Made by a program: the position numbers and the translations under genes. A stretch of DNA of 64,000 bases from Afipia clevelandensis ATCC 49720 (lineage in GTDB: Bacteria > Pseudomonadota > Alphaproteobacteria > Rhizobiales > Xanthobacteraceae). The notes beneath the pieces were generated by a model. It was given only the letters and a program-made list of their open reading frames with translations. It was not told the DNA's origin and searched no databases. Each line of letters opens with the position of its first letter. The stretch's first letter is position 1. This document shows positions 45,658 through 53,847 of this stretch, in pieces. The stretch is from NCBI RefSeq assembly GCF_000336555.1, contig NZ_KB375281.1, positions 2,236,030 through 2,300,029 on the forward strand, read 5' to 3'.

Positions 45658-46023
45658 CTAAAGTGAAGGCGGAGGTCCGAAAAATCCAATCATCTTGATC
45701 AAGCGACCGTCGGGCCCGATTTCGCCGACGTCGATCGATGTATCTCCAAATGTGGCGTCAGCGTGCACTAGACGCCAGAGAAACCGTAGCACATTGTGAT
45801 GCGTTTCAATGCCGCTCATGAACTCGAGATGCGCACCGGGACGCCCCATCTGCACTTTGGCGATATGACGTGAAAGATTGTCACGTCCCAAAATCTCGAC
45901 ATTTGGGTCCACATAAATACCGTTGTCAGCCCAGCAGGCGGCCAGCAATGCGTCGCGATGGGTGGTATCAGCCTCATTCCAAGCTGCGGCATATTTCTTC
46001 ACTTTCTCGGCTGTATCGCTCAT
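45658..46023 (-). CDS. SnoaL/NTF2-like fold protein
   Basis: 121 residues from the ATG at 46023. The pattern KYAAAWNEADTTHRDALLAACWADNGIYVDPN is the hallmark start of the NTF2-like cone fold (first helix pair and strand), followed by GRDNLSRHIAKVQ. A pocket residue set is suggested by the Asp in YVDPN. Members include isomerases and many proteins of unknown role. It lies 137 nt downstream of the isochorismatase-like gene on the same strand and could be in the same transcript. Confidence 0.8.
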   Translation of the reverse strand: MSDTAEKVKKYAAAWNEADTTHRDALLAACWADNGIYVDPNVEILGRDNLSRHIAKVQMGRPGAHLEFMSGIETHHNVLRFLWRLVHADATFGDTSIDVGEIGPDGRLIKMIGFFGPPPSL

Positions 46024-46068
46024 TGGCTTTATCTCTCCGTTCTTTTGAATGATAAGGTGTTTCATTGT

Positions 46069-46089
46069 CGTGCTTTAACACGAAGCACG
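46069..46089. other. hairpin between SnoaL-like and isochorismatase-like genes
   Basis: CGTGCTT-(7 nt)-AAGCACG, a perfect 7-bp inverted repeat about 45 nt upstream of the SnoaL-like start. No T-run follows, so it is more likely an operator or RNA structure than a terminator. Confidence 0.4.
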
Positions 46090-46160
46090 CCAGTTGCCCG
46101 CCAAATTACGTCATGACGATCACTACAGCGGAGACTATTAGGTGCCGCTATCTTCTGGCA

Positions 46161-46811
46161 CTAGGGGGTGCGCTTGGTCGCTTGCTCAGCAACCTTCTCG
46201 ACGTTGAAACCGTCATAGTTGTCGAAGACGCCCATAAATCCCGCAACGGTCCCGTCGCGCATCCAGTCGCGCTGGAGCTCGCAATACATCTGGACGCGGC
46301 TTATGAGGTTCGCTCCAGCCTGCTCGACGCGCCGCAACGCTGCCTCATGTGCAGTCACGGAAGTGCCGCCTACGGCGTCAATCGGTACATATACCTCAAA
46401 GCCCTCCTGAATTGCATCGAGAGCTGGGAAGGTCAGACAGGCCTCGGTCCAAAGCGCGGTCATAATGAGTTTTCGGCGGCCGATCGCCTTCACCGCCTGC
46501 TTGAAGTCAGCATCTTCCCAGCTATTGATGGAAGTTCGGTCATAGGTAGGCAGATGACCTATTACATCCTGCAAGTCTTGGATCGGTGGTTTATTACGCC
46601 CAGTCGCAACGTTAACCGTCGAATGGACGATAGGAAGGTTGTAGTTTACTGCGGCCTTAGCAACACTGACGATGTTAAATACGAGTTCCTCGCGCGGCAT
46701 CGAACGGATCGAAGAAACTTGGATCGGCTGATAGTCGATAATAATGAAAGCAGCGTTCTCTGGCGTGAGGAGATGATCGGTTTTAGGATTTCGAATTACT
46801 TCGCTAGTCAT
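46161..46811 (-). CDS. isochorismatase-family hydrolase (YcaC-like)
   Basis: 216 residues. The catalytic Asp is in AFIIIDYQPIQ near 26, the Lys/Thr region lies in the RRKLIMTALW segment, and the catalytic Cys is in LWTEACLTFPALDA near 118. The length and wording resemble YcaC-type cysteine hydrolases of unknown substrate, not true isochorismatases. The gene has a 180-bp gap to the IclR gene end and probably its own promoter there. Amidase-like cleavage is the general expectation. Confidence 0.88.
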   Translation of the reverse strand: MTSEVIRNPKTDHLLTPENAAFIIIDYQPIQVSSIRSMPREELVFNIVSVAKAAVNYNLPIVHSTVNVATGRNKPPIQDLQDVIGHLPTYDRTSINSWEDADFKQAVKAIGRRKLIMTALWTEACLTFPALDAIQEGFEVYVPIDAVGGTSVTAHEAALRRVEQAGANLISRVQMYCELQRDWMRDGTVAGFMGVFDNYDGFNVEKVAEQATKRTP

Positions 46812-46991
46812 TAGCAGGTCCTTTCCTCGATTGGATAAATCGCGCAGGGAACGGGCAAATGCCCTTGATCATATGGAGGAGCGAGCGCGGTGCCCCTCCG
46901 CTAGAAGGGGCCAACCCCAATGGGAAATCCGCTCCTGAATTGCCTTGCCACCGCTGTGAAGAAGTGACCGCCGCTGAGGCCGACGATTCGG

Positions 46992-47882
46992 TCATATCCG
47001 TGGATTCCTGGCGGATTCATCATTTTTACCCGTCGCTACAGGAATCGTTCCGCCAAGCGCCAATGTTATTTCGATGGCGACATCCTGCACGAGCTTACCG
47101 AGTATAGGCAATCGATCATCGGGAACCCGCGACGCCGTACCTGAGACGGAAATGGCGGCGAGCGGCTCACTGCAATTGTCATAAATCACGGCGGACACAC
47201 AGCGCAATCCAATCTGCGCTTCCTCGTAATCTACGGAATAGCCGCGCTGGCGAATGTCATGTAGAGATTTGCATAGGTCTCCGGCGCGGACGATTGACCT
47301 TGATGTCAACCTCGGCATGCCTTCTCGGTGAATGATCGCGAAAACGTCTTCCTCGGTGTAAGTAGAGAGCAACGCTTTGCCAAGTCCCGATGCAACCATT
47401 GGCACACGACCACCGACTTTGGTTACAGAGCGCATAATCTCGCGGCTTTCGAGACGGGTGAGGACCAACATCGCGCCGTTGTCGACGACGGCGAGATTTA
47501 CAGTTTCGCGCGTTTGGTCTCGCAGCTTACGTAGATAGGGGATGACCTGCGTTAAGAAATTTCTTCGGCGAACGAATGTCGCGCCGACCGCGAAGCTCTG
47601 AGCACCAATATGCCAACTAGCTTGCCCGCGGTCGAATTGTACAAAGCGGCGCCTTTCTAATGTGATGAGTAAGCGGTGAATCGTTGACCGTGACAAACCT
47701 GTGCGAATGGCTAGGTCCGTCAGCCTATAGCCCTCATCGTCCTCGGCCAAGGTCTCGATCAGCAGCATTGCGCGATCAACCGATTGCACGCCACTGTCTT
47801 TAGCGTGTGCTTGATAATTGGATTGATCACCGGACTCGGACCGGAGTTCAACGTGCTTGCGCCGAGCAATATCTCTTTTCAT
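46992..47882 (-). CDS. IclR-family transcriptional regulator
   Basis: 296 residues from the ATG at 47882; 35 codons of open frame precede it without support. The winged HTH runs from about 33 to 95 (VQSVDRAMLLIETLAEDD, LTDLAIRTGLSRSTIHRLLITLERRRFV). The IclR effector domain follows with GKALLSTYTEEDV near 175 and SVDYEEAQIGLRCVSAVIYD near 228. It likely controls the isochorismatase-like hydrolase downstream on the same strand or the divergent LysR gene. The 251-bp region 47883-48133 is the divergent promoter region. Confidence 0.9.
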   Translation of the reverse strand: MKRDIARRKHVELRSESGDQSNYQAHAKDSGVQSVDRAMLLIETLAEDDEGYRLTDLAIRTGLSRSTIHRLLITLERRRFVQFDRGQASWHIGAQSFAVGATFVRRRNFLTQVIPYLRKLRDQTRETVNLAVVDNGAMLVLTRLESREIMRSVTKVGGRVPMVASGLGKALLSTYTEEDVFAIIHREGMPRLTSRSIVRAGDLCKSLHDIRQRGYSVDYEEAQIGLRCVSAVIYDNCSEPLAAISVSGTASRVPDDRLPILGKLVQDVAIEITLALGGTIPVATGKNDESARNPRI

Positions 47883-48133
47883 CGCGTCGAATTCCGCCAA
47901 TGGAATATGAAGGTCGCCTGGCCAGTCCAACTCTAGGCGAGGGAATTCCCAATGTGCTGCATTCACACCCTCGCGCGAAGGACACAAGGACGATATCAGT
48001 TATTCCAAAACCTTGTTTAACGGAGCTTTGTGGTTGCTCCTTTACCTAATATTACTAGATATTTGGCACCGACTGCCTTCGCAGACGCAAGCTTAATTTG
48101 GACAAGAACGAATTCTGCGAGCAATAAACCGTT

Positions 48134-49045
48134 ATGGATAGAATTCGCGAGATCGGCGTTTTTACAAGAGTGGTCGAACTCGGCAGCTTCTCTAAGGCTG
48201 CTGACGACCTCACAATTTCTCAGTCGACTGTAACGAAGAGTATTGCCCAGCTTGAATTGCAACTCGGGGTACGGTTACTCAATCGCAATACGCGTGGTAT
48301 CAGTCTCACCGAATTAGGATCATTATATTATGAGAAGTGCAAAGCGGCTTTGCACGAACTCGCCGAAGCTGAAAACATCATCAGCCAGAGACGTGTTCAG
48401 CTTGAAGGTACATTGCGAATCTCTACATCGGTTGCGTTTGGTCGACGCATCGTAACTCCTCTGCTTATTGATTTCATGAATCGTAATGCTAGTCTTCGAA
48501 TTGATCTAAGTTGTGATGACAACTACGTAGATCTTGTCTCGCAAGGCGTCGATATCGCACTCCGCATGGGCCGACTTGCAGATTCTTCACTTGGGGGAAG
48601 ATACCTCGGTCGCAATCCATGGGTTATGGTGGCTTCACCAGATTACGTCGAAAATCGTGGGGCTCCCTCTGAACCAGCTCAGCTGAATAAACACGACTGC
48701 ATCGTTTACACGACCGTGCAGGGGGATGCTGTCTGGCACCTCCAGGAGTCAAATGGCATTTCTTTTCCTGTTTATGTTTATGGAAGATTGCGATCAAATA
48801 ACCTTTCAACAGTCCTGGCAGCCACAGAAAATGGACTTGGAATTTCTATCTTGCCCCAATATGTCGCACAGAAGGCCCTTCGCCGTGGCCAACTCGTGCA
48901 AGTTTTAATAGATTACATTTTACCGGAGCAAGAATTACATGCGGTGTTTCCCTCGCCAAAATTGGTATCTAACAATGTTTTGTCTCTGATCAATTTTCTC
49001 AAACCGAAATTTCAAGGCGATTGGTGGTTTGATCTGTCGGCTTAG
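48134..49045 (+). CDS. LysR-family transcriptional regulator
   Basis: 303 residues. N-terminal HTH is FTRVVELGSFSKAADDLTISQSTVTKSIAQLE (shown in parts: residues 10-41), in the wording of the CrgA/AaeR-type group. The effector domain starts around 90 (LEGTLRISTSVAFGRRIV) and has the usual two lobes. Coding is AT-richer than the window average, a sign of acquired DNA. The target genes are not evident, as nothing functional follows downstream; it diverges from IclR. Confidence 0.9.
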   Translation: MDRIREIGVFTRVVELGSFSKAADDLTISQSTVTKSIAQLELQLGVRLLNRNTRGISLTELGSLYYEKCKAALHELAEAENIISQRRVQLEGTLRISTSVAFGRRIVTPLLIDFMNRNASLRIDLSCDDNYVDLVSQGVDIALRMGRLADSSLGGRYLGRNPWVMVASPDYVENRGAPSEPAQLNKHDCIVYTTVQGDAVWHLQESNGISFPVYVYGRLRSNNLSTVLAATENGLGISILPQYVAQKALRRGQLVQVLIDYILPEQELHAVFPSPKLVSNNVLSLINFLKPKFQGDWWFDLSA

Positions 49046-49378
49046 TGTTGGCGGAAATCCGTCAACTCCAAGCAAATCTTGGCTCGGGCTGCCAAGACAA
49101 TCATGGGCTGCAAGTTTCCCAAGGCCACTTTCGCTTGCACGTCAGCATCGTCATCTGATTTAAGACATACAAGGTTACGGGAAGCAATTTCACTCACGAC
49201 CGAACATGTTTCGTCACAAGAGTTGCTTTCGAATTCAGCTGCGAAAGCTCTAGCGCTTTAGGCGCAATATCCCGCAAGACCTTTGCTTGCTTTCAAAGCG
49301 GCGCTGAAGAAGAATCGAGAGGCGCAACAGTAACGGGAATTTCCTTGGAGACGATAAGCAATTTGCCCTAGGGGCGAC
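49046..49378. other. gap without a recognisable gene
   Basis: I see no coding sequence here beyond a 60-codon plus-strand frame of improbable composition. It precedes the terminase relic at 49379 and may be decayed DNA of the same lost element. Confidence 0.4.
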
Positions 49379-49468
49379 CTACCTCGAAAACTGGCACATC
49401 AAAGAATTCAGAATGGAATGATCAACCGTCTCATCATCAAAATGCCGCCTCGGTACCTAAGTTTTTGA
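49379..49468 (+). pseudogene. terminase large subunit relic
   Basis: TYLENWHIKEF in one frame is followed, one base out of phase, by NGMINRLIIKMPPRYLSF and a stop. Together they match the start of the ATPase domain of the terminase family common in this bacterial group (xYLPNWHI...RLIINLPPRYLKS, where PPRYLKS is the Walker A variant). Compare RLIINVPPRHLKS in the intact gene at 9905. Only about 90 bp survive, so a second, different terminase gene once lay here. Confidence 0.7.
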
Positions 49469-49499
49469 CGGTAGGGCAACGAATGGACCAGCCTTACCG

Positions 49500-50069
49500 C
49501 TAAAGTTTGCGGATCGATGAGAAGCGCATGGTGAAGACCGGGCTCCTCATCGACCCTGCCAGGGTCACGCTCATTTCTCTCACGCAATCGACTTTTGATG
49601 GAAAGAAATCACCAGAGAACCGGACGGTATCACCTCTCTTCATTGCAGCCAGAGACTTAAAGAGCTGACTCTCCGGATCGATCAAGGTTTTGTCAGAAAA
49701 ATCAGATACGGCGTTGTTCCAGGTCGATACCTGCAAGTTTGGGGCAAGCTCGAGGGTAACCACACCTTTGCCATCCCCATTTGTTGATTGATCCGCAACC
49801 TTCGCGATCCAGCCGGAAACGTAATTGCCTTGGAGGGCGTTGCAAACCGCCTGCTGTCTGCTGTTGCGAAGACCTCCTGCAGCCAGCTCATTTGCGGCCG
49901 CAATAAACTGGGAGCGCGCCTTTGTGACGGCCTCAATAAAACGGGCCTGATCAGAGGGAAGCGGCACGCTCGGAGCTGGCGGAGGAGCGCTTTTCCCGCC
50001 GCCGACCAGAGCTCCGACAACGATAAATCCAAGTGCACAGCCCAAGGCCGCCTTCACCGCAATATTCAT
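49500..50069 (-). CDS. membrane-anchored or secreted protein, unknown
   Basis: 189 residues from the ATG at 50069. An N-terminal hydrophobic segment (AALGCALGFIVVGALVGGG) and a Pro-rich linker (APPPAPSVPLPS) precede a helical then beta-rich domain with Cys near 80 and 157. The wording FIEAVTKARSQFIAAANELA and GDTVRFSGDFFPSK resembles small envelope proteins with an OB-like fold, seen next to phage or plasmid genes, but I cannot name a family. It stands alone between the terminase relic and an HTH gene. Confidence 0.75.
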   Translation of the reverse strand: MNIAVKAALGCALGFIVVGALVGGGKSAPPPAPSVPLPSDQARFIEAVTKARSQFIAAANELAAGGLRNSRQQAVCNALQGNYVSGWIAKVADQSTNGDGKGVVTLELAPNLQVSTWNNAVSDFSDKTLIDPESQLFKSLAAMKRGDTVRFSGDFFPSKVDCVREMSVTLAGSMRSPVFTMRFSSIRKL

Positions 50070-50284
50070 GGACCATCCCCGCTTACTACTCGATTTGCCC
50101 TCCCGCCGCCTCATGAACGACCCGGCGTGGACAGGTCAGCACATCGCTTCCCTTATTACCGAAGTCCACAAAACCCTCGGCTGCCGCGATCACTATCGGT
50201 AGGGTCGGTTAATATAATCCTATTTTGGGATAATCCATTTTCGGGATCAGATTACTTGCCGCCGATTCACGGCCTTGGCGGCAA

Positions 50285-50560
50285 ATGCAGAAGACCCTCA
50301 AATCCGCAGATTATGCCCGGCTGATCGACCTGCTTGTCGCAGTGCGGAAATCAGCGGACATTCGCCAGCAGGCGTTGGCCAAAAAACTCGGCCGCCCTCA
50401 ATCTTTTGTCGCAAAGTATGAGAATGGCGAGCGTCGCCTTGATATCATCGAGTTCACGGCCATTGCGCGCGCTCTTGGCGCCGATCCCGTTAAGCTTTTT
50501 AAGGACCATGTTGCCGGAAAAGGCGCGCCGAAGGCCACCCCAAAGCGTCCGACCAAATAG
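50285..50560 (+). CDS. small XRE-family helix-turn-helix protein
   Basis: 91 residues. The HTH_3 domain covers about 10-70: LLVAVRKSADIRQQALAKKL, then GRPQSFVAKYENGERRLDIIEF. The C-terminal tail is Lys/Pro-rich (KGAPKATPKRPTK), typical of small regulators on islands. No toxin partner is encoded beside it. Two stem-loops follow the stop. The 170-bp gap upstream is AT-rich (promoter-like). Confidence 0.85.
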   Translation: MQKTLKSADYARLIDLLVAVRKSADIRQQALAKKLGRPQSFVAKYENGERRLDIIEFTAIARALGADPVKLFKDHVAGKGAPKATPKRPTK

Positions 50561-50565
50561 GTCGT

Positions 50566-50601
50566 AGAGCCTTGGGCTCTTTCGGATCATTTTGTGATCC
50601 G
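50566..50601 (+). terminator. paired stem-loops after the XRE gene
   Basis: AGAGCC-TTG-GGCTCT followed by TTC, then CGGATCA-TTTTG-TGATCCG. They begin 6 nt after the stop of the HTH gene. T-tracts are short, so an intrinsic terminator is likely but not certain. Confidence 0.45.
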
Positions 50602-50689
50602 GACCGGCTGATAAGAGCCACTAGATTGCTGCGTTTCCGCTCGACTTCCCCGGCACGTGGAGCGTCACTGTCGCCGTAAATCGGAGGCA

Positions 50690-50914
50690 ATGATGGATCG
50701 CAAAGTTACCGAACAGGCAATTGGCCTGATCTTGACCGAAATTGGTATTCGCCTCGGCGAGGCCGCACGGATTGCCAAGGCTGCCGAGGCCTGCGCGCTG
50801 GCCGGTAGTGTAAGTGAAGGAGTGAGAGTTTCGATGGATCTCGAGCAAATGTTCTACGAAACGCACCGGTTGCAGGACGCAGCTTCGCTGCTCAACCGTT
50901 TGTCGGGCGAATAG
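50690..50914 (+). CDS. small helical protein, unknown
   Basis: 74 residues from the first of two tandem ATGs at 50690. The sequence is Ala/Glu/Leu-rich and wholly helical (EQAIGLILTEIGIRLGEAAR, then DLEQMFYETHRLQDAASLLN). No motif is recognised. It has an AGG-rich region upstream (CGGAGGCA) as a good ribosome site, so translation is credible. A strong hairpin (GCCCGTCA-5 nt-TGACGGGC, 50942-50962) and a 29-codon frame (50971-51060) lie between it and the insertion sequence; I cannot say whether the latter is expressed. Confidence 0.6.
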   Translation: MMDRKVTEQAIGLILTEIGIRLGEAARIAKAAEACALAGSVSEGVRVSMDLEQMFYETHRLQDAASLLNRLSGE

Positions 50915-51085
50915 GAGCTCTCCAAATCTCAAGGCTCCCCTGCCCGTCAGCAAATGACGGGCCTGCGGCCATGGCAGCACAAGATGCTGTCGCTTACCTC
51001 GGCCGCGTCAACGGAATCATTGAACGCTCGACCTGGGCGACCGCATTCAATCGCGTCTGAACCAATTCACGCGTCAAAAAGCAGA

Positions 51086-51113
51086 GGTTCGCCCATCGAA
51101 TGTTATGGAATTT
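51086..51113. repeat. left dif-like sequence flanking the IS
   Basis: GGTTCGCCCAT-CGAATG-TTATGGAATTT, 11+6+11 in layout. The right arm resembles a XerD-binding arm (TTATGTTAAAT in E. coli dif); the left arm is a weaker XerC match. It shares the 12-mer ATGTTATGGAAT with the copy at 52677. Confidence 0.35.
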
Positions 51114-51124
51114 CGCGCTGTCGC

Positions 51125-52671
51125 TGTAGCAGCAAAGCTAAAATGTCAGCACTGAGCAAAGTTCAAATGTCAGTTTCTGGTCCCTTTGGGGACCTTGGAG
51201 GCTGTCATTTCGATGGGCATAGTGTTGATGAGCAAGCGCGAGCTGAACCGTCTTGATGTTCTGGCACGGCTGGATAGCGATAGACTGACCGTCCTCGCTG
51301 CGGCCGGCTTGATGAACGTAACACCGCGGCAGACGTATCGGCTGTTGAGCAGATATCGCGAAGGCGGTGCTTCAGCGATCGCCAACCAGCGCCGTGGCCG
51401 CCCCTCGAACAACCGGTTGTCCGACGAAGTGCGGGATCACGCGATCGCTCTGGTCCGCCAGCTCTACGCCGACTTCGGACCGACATTGGCGGCCGAGAAG
51501 CTAGAGGAGCGTCATGATCTCAAGGTCTCGCGGGAGACGCTGCGCAACTGGATGCGGCAGGCAGGAATCTGGGTATCGCGGGCCGAGCGCAAGCGGATTC
51601 AGCAGCCTCGGTACCGCCGCGAGCATGTCGGCGAACTGGTCCAGATCGACGGCTCGGAGCATCGCTGGTTCGAGGATCGCGCGGCTCCCTGTACGCTGCT
51701 GGTGTTCGTCGATGACGCCACAAGCCGACTGATGGAGCTGCGCTTTGTCGCCTCGGAGAGCACATTTGCGTATTTCGAGGCGCTGAAGGCTTATCTTGGT
51801 CGACACGGCAAGCCGGTCGCCTTCTACTCCGACAAGCATTCCATCTTTCGGGTGTCGAACGAGAACGCGGTCAGCGGCAACGGAATGACGCAATTTGGAC
51901 GGGCCTTATCGGAGCTCAACATCGAGATTCTCTGCGCCAATACCAGCCAGGCCAAAGGCCGCGTCGAGCGTGCGCACCATACGTTGCAGGATCGCCTGGT
52001 GAAGGAGCTGCGGCTCGCCGGCATCAGCACGATCGATGCGGGCAACGATTTCCTGCCCAGCTTCGTCGCTCACTACAATGCCCGCTTTGCCAAGCCGCCC
52101 GCCCGTGAACAAGACTTCCATCGCGTGCTCGACCCCCGTCAGGATCTCGATGATGTTCTGTGCTGGCGTGAGCAGCGCAAGGTCTCGCATCAGCTGGTGG
52201 TGAACTACAATCAAATGAAGCTGACGCTAAGATCTCAGGGTTTGGCAGTTCGCCTGCGCGGCAAGATGGTCGAGATCTATGACTTTCCGGATGGACGGCT
52301 CGAGGTTCGCTGGAAAGGCAGATCATTGCCCTACACAGCCTTCGACAAGCTACAGCGGGTCAGTCATGCCGCCATCGTCGAGAACAAGCGCCTCGGCGAG
52401 ATTCTTGCCTGGATCAAGGAGCGGCAAGACAGTCAACCTCGCTTCAACACTGTTCCGAAGGGCCCGCGCCGATCAAGCCAGAAGTCCGGTCTTATGAAGA
52501 ACCGGACCTTGCGGATGAACGAAGCCAGCAACTCAGCCCCAAAATCCTCCCGCAGAGGACGGCGCCGCTCCGATACGATGGTCGGCGCGGCGCCGTCTCC
52601 TGTCCCCTGACAGGCCGCCCTATGATATTTCTACTTTGCACAAATCGTGACATCTCAACTTGGTTGCAACA
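51125..52671 (+). mobile_element. ISNCY/IS1202-type insertion sequence with 5-bp target duplication
   Basis: The element is about 1547 bp. Its imperfect terminal inverted repeats begin TGTAGCAGCAAAGCTAAA on the left and TGTTGCAACCAAGTTGAG on the right, each continuing with ATGTCA and a GCAAAGT word. The 5-bp sequence GTCGC is duplicated at both edges (51120-51124 and 52672-52676), so the ends are well set. A single transposase fills the inside. The ends appear intact, so it may still be mobile. Confidence 0.85.
51213..52610 (+). CDS. ISNCY (IS1202-like) family transposase
   Basis: 465 residues from the ATG at 51213 (GGAGG upstream). An N-terminal HTH segment (LTVLAAAGLMNVTPRQTYRLLSRYR) is followed by a second DNA-binding part (RRGRPSNNRLSDEVRD) and an integrase-type catalytic core. 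Its acidic triad is Asp in VQIDGSEHRWF, Asp in FYSDKHSIF and Glu in KGRVERAHHTLQDRL. The C-terminus is basic and long. The frame is intact, with no stops or shifts. The protein class is the one called ISNCY in current annotation and IS1202-like by its ends and core. Confidence 0.93.
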   Translation: MGIVLMSKRELNRLDVLARLDSDRLTVLAAAGLMNVTPRQTYRLLSRYREGGASAIANQRRGRPSNNRLSDEVRDHAIALVRQLYADFGPTLAAEKLEERHDLKVSRETLRNWMRQAGIWVSRAERKRIQQPRYRREHVGELVQIDGSEHRWFEDRAAPCTLLVFVDDATSRLMELRFVASESTFAYFEALKAYLGRHGKPVAFYSDKHSIFRVSNENAVSGNGMTQFGRALSELNIEILCANTSQAKGRVERAHHTLQDRLVKELRLAGISTIDAGNDFLPSFVAHYNARFAKPPAREQDFHRVLDPRQDLDDVLCWREQRKVSHQLVVNYNQMKLTLRSQGLAVRLRGKMVEIYDFPDGRLEVRWKGRSLPYTAFDKLQRVSHAAIVENKRLGEILAWIKERQDSQPRFNTVPKGPRRSSQKSGLMKNRTLRMNEASNSAPKSSRRGRRRSDTMVGAAPSPVP

Positions 52672-52676
52672 GTCGC

Positions 52677-52704
52677 TGATCGCATATCCGATGTTATGGA
52701 ATAT
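52677..52704. repeat. right dif-like sequence abutting the IS target duplication
   Basis: TGATCGCATAT-CCGATG-TTATGGAATAT, 11+6+11 as in dif. The left arm shares CGCATA with the E. coli XerC arm (GGTGCGCATAA) and the right arm matches TTATGTTAAAT at 8 of 11 positions. It starts directly after the 5-bp duplication, the position reported for some IS1202-type elements beside dif sites. Confidence 0.5.
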
Positions 52705-52736
52705 CGAGGCAACTGATAAGTTTTGCCACCACCTTA

Positions 52737-52913
52737 TCAAGAGGCCAAGCCTTCGGCCGGCGCATGAATGACGTAATCCGCCTCCATGACGAGCGAAACG
52801 AACTGTCCTCGAACGAAAGAACGCATCGATTCCAGTCGTCGCGCGTCGTGCAGCTCATGCGGCAATGCCACATTGATCTCGCGGGCAAGGCCAGCACAAC
52901 GTCTGTGAGTGTG
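52737..52913 (-). pseudogene. MobA/MobL-type relaxase fragment
   Basis: On the minus strand the frame reads RCAGLAREINVALPHELHDA and later SFVRGQFVSLVMEADYVIHAP before a stop. This corresponds to the MobA/MobL relaxase segment 'REIELALPxEL...V.EF....FV..GMVADLAIH.P' ahead of the metal-binding histidines, which are missing. The frame ends at two stops near the IS edge and has no start. It is a relic of a mobilisation gene from a lost plasmid or conjugative element. Confidence 0.65.
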
Positions 52914-52948
52914 CTATAGAGAGGTACAATCAGGAGCAGATGAGACGA

Positions 52949-53809
52949 ATGGCGAAGAAGCCGGGGATCGGGAAATGCGTACACTGCCTCAAGGACCATG
53001 TCGAACTCACGTCGGATCACATGTTTCCGAAATCTTGGTACCCCGATGCGACGCCTGACAACCTAGAGAAATGGCAATTTCCGTGCTGCTTGGAATGCAA
53101 TCAACAGTATAGCAAAATTGAAAGTGACTTGCTGAACCGCTTTGCGCTTGCGTTGGATGCGAAACACCCGGCATCCCAAGGCCTCATCGAAACTGCGTTG
53201 AGAGCAATGGACCCGAACGCTGGAAGGGATGAGAAGGACGCGGCCGCCCGAACCCTCCGCTGCCGGAAAATCTTGGGCGACATGTTTAAGGGCGAGGAGA
53301 TACCGGAAGACCAGATCCTGTCCGGACTCGGCGAAAGATGGGGCCGAGCAAAAGGCGAGCAACTCGCAGTGCAAATTCCACGTTCCGGTGTTGATAAAAT
53401 GACGGAGAAGATTGTCCGTGGATTAGTTTATCGTGAGGACGGTCGCTTTATCGAAACTCCCTACGAGGTAAGCACTTACGTTGATGGAGCGGAAGCGGAT
53501 TTTGCAAGGGAGATGATTCAAAAGGCTGGAAAGGAATATAAGCGCGAGCCGGGCCTTGAGATACGTCGTGCAACAGTTGATAGCGACCCGCGGACTGCAA
53601 TCTACGAGATAACATTCTGGAAGCAGTTCAAAACGTACGCGACAGTTGGATATGATTGCCCACCCGGCAATCACCTCTTAGACAGAAGTGAGGCGGTCAC
53701 AGCGGGTGATCTTTGGTGTCATCGAGGTAAAGTGCATAGAATATGGTTGCCTGCCAAGCTGTTTGGAAAGCAGCTACCGAATAACGACTATTGCAGGAAG
53801 GCGTTTTAA
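52949..53809 (+). CDS. HNH-type nuclease-like protein
   Basis: 286 residues from the ATG at 52949 (an in-frame ATG at 52940 is also possible). A zinc-finger HNH core lies at the N-terminus: CVHCLKD near 9, then the segment TSDHMFPKSWYPDA near 20, and CCLECNQQYSKIE near 46. These supply the paired cysteines and the His of an HNH/McrA fold. The remainder (about 60-286) is mixed alpha/beta without known motif. It is followed by an unknown gene on the same strand and is convergent with the GHKL operon, so it belongs to the defence island. A DNA nuclease role is likely by fold but not proven. Confidence 0.75.
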   Translation: MAKKPGIGKCVHCLKDHVELTSDHMFPKSWYPDATPDNLEKWQFPCCLECNQQYSKIESDLLNRFALALDAKHPASQGLIETALRAMDPNAGRDEKDAAARTLRCRKILGDMFKGEEIPEDQILSGLGERWGRAKGEQLAVQIPRSGVDKMTEKIVRGLVYREDGRFIETPYEVSTYVDGAEADFAREMIQKAGKEYKREPGLEIRRATVDSDPRTAIYEITFWKQFKTYATVGYDCPPGNHLLDRSEAVTAGDLWCHRGKVHRIWLPAKLFGKQLPNNDYCRKAF

Positions 53810-53847
53810 CCTGCCGGTTGAAACACTCCGCTGGCAATTCGTCACAA

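Noticed and set aside
50942-50962. Hairpin GCCCGTCA-TGACGGGC considered as an intrinsic terminator
   Set aside because: No T-run follows; left as structure of unknown role.
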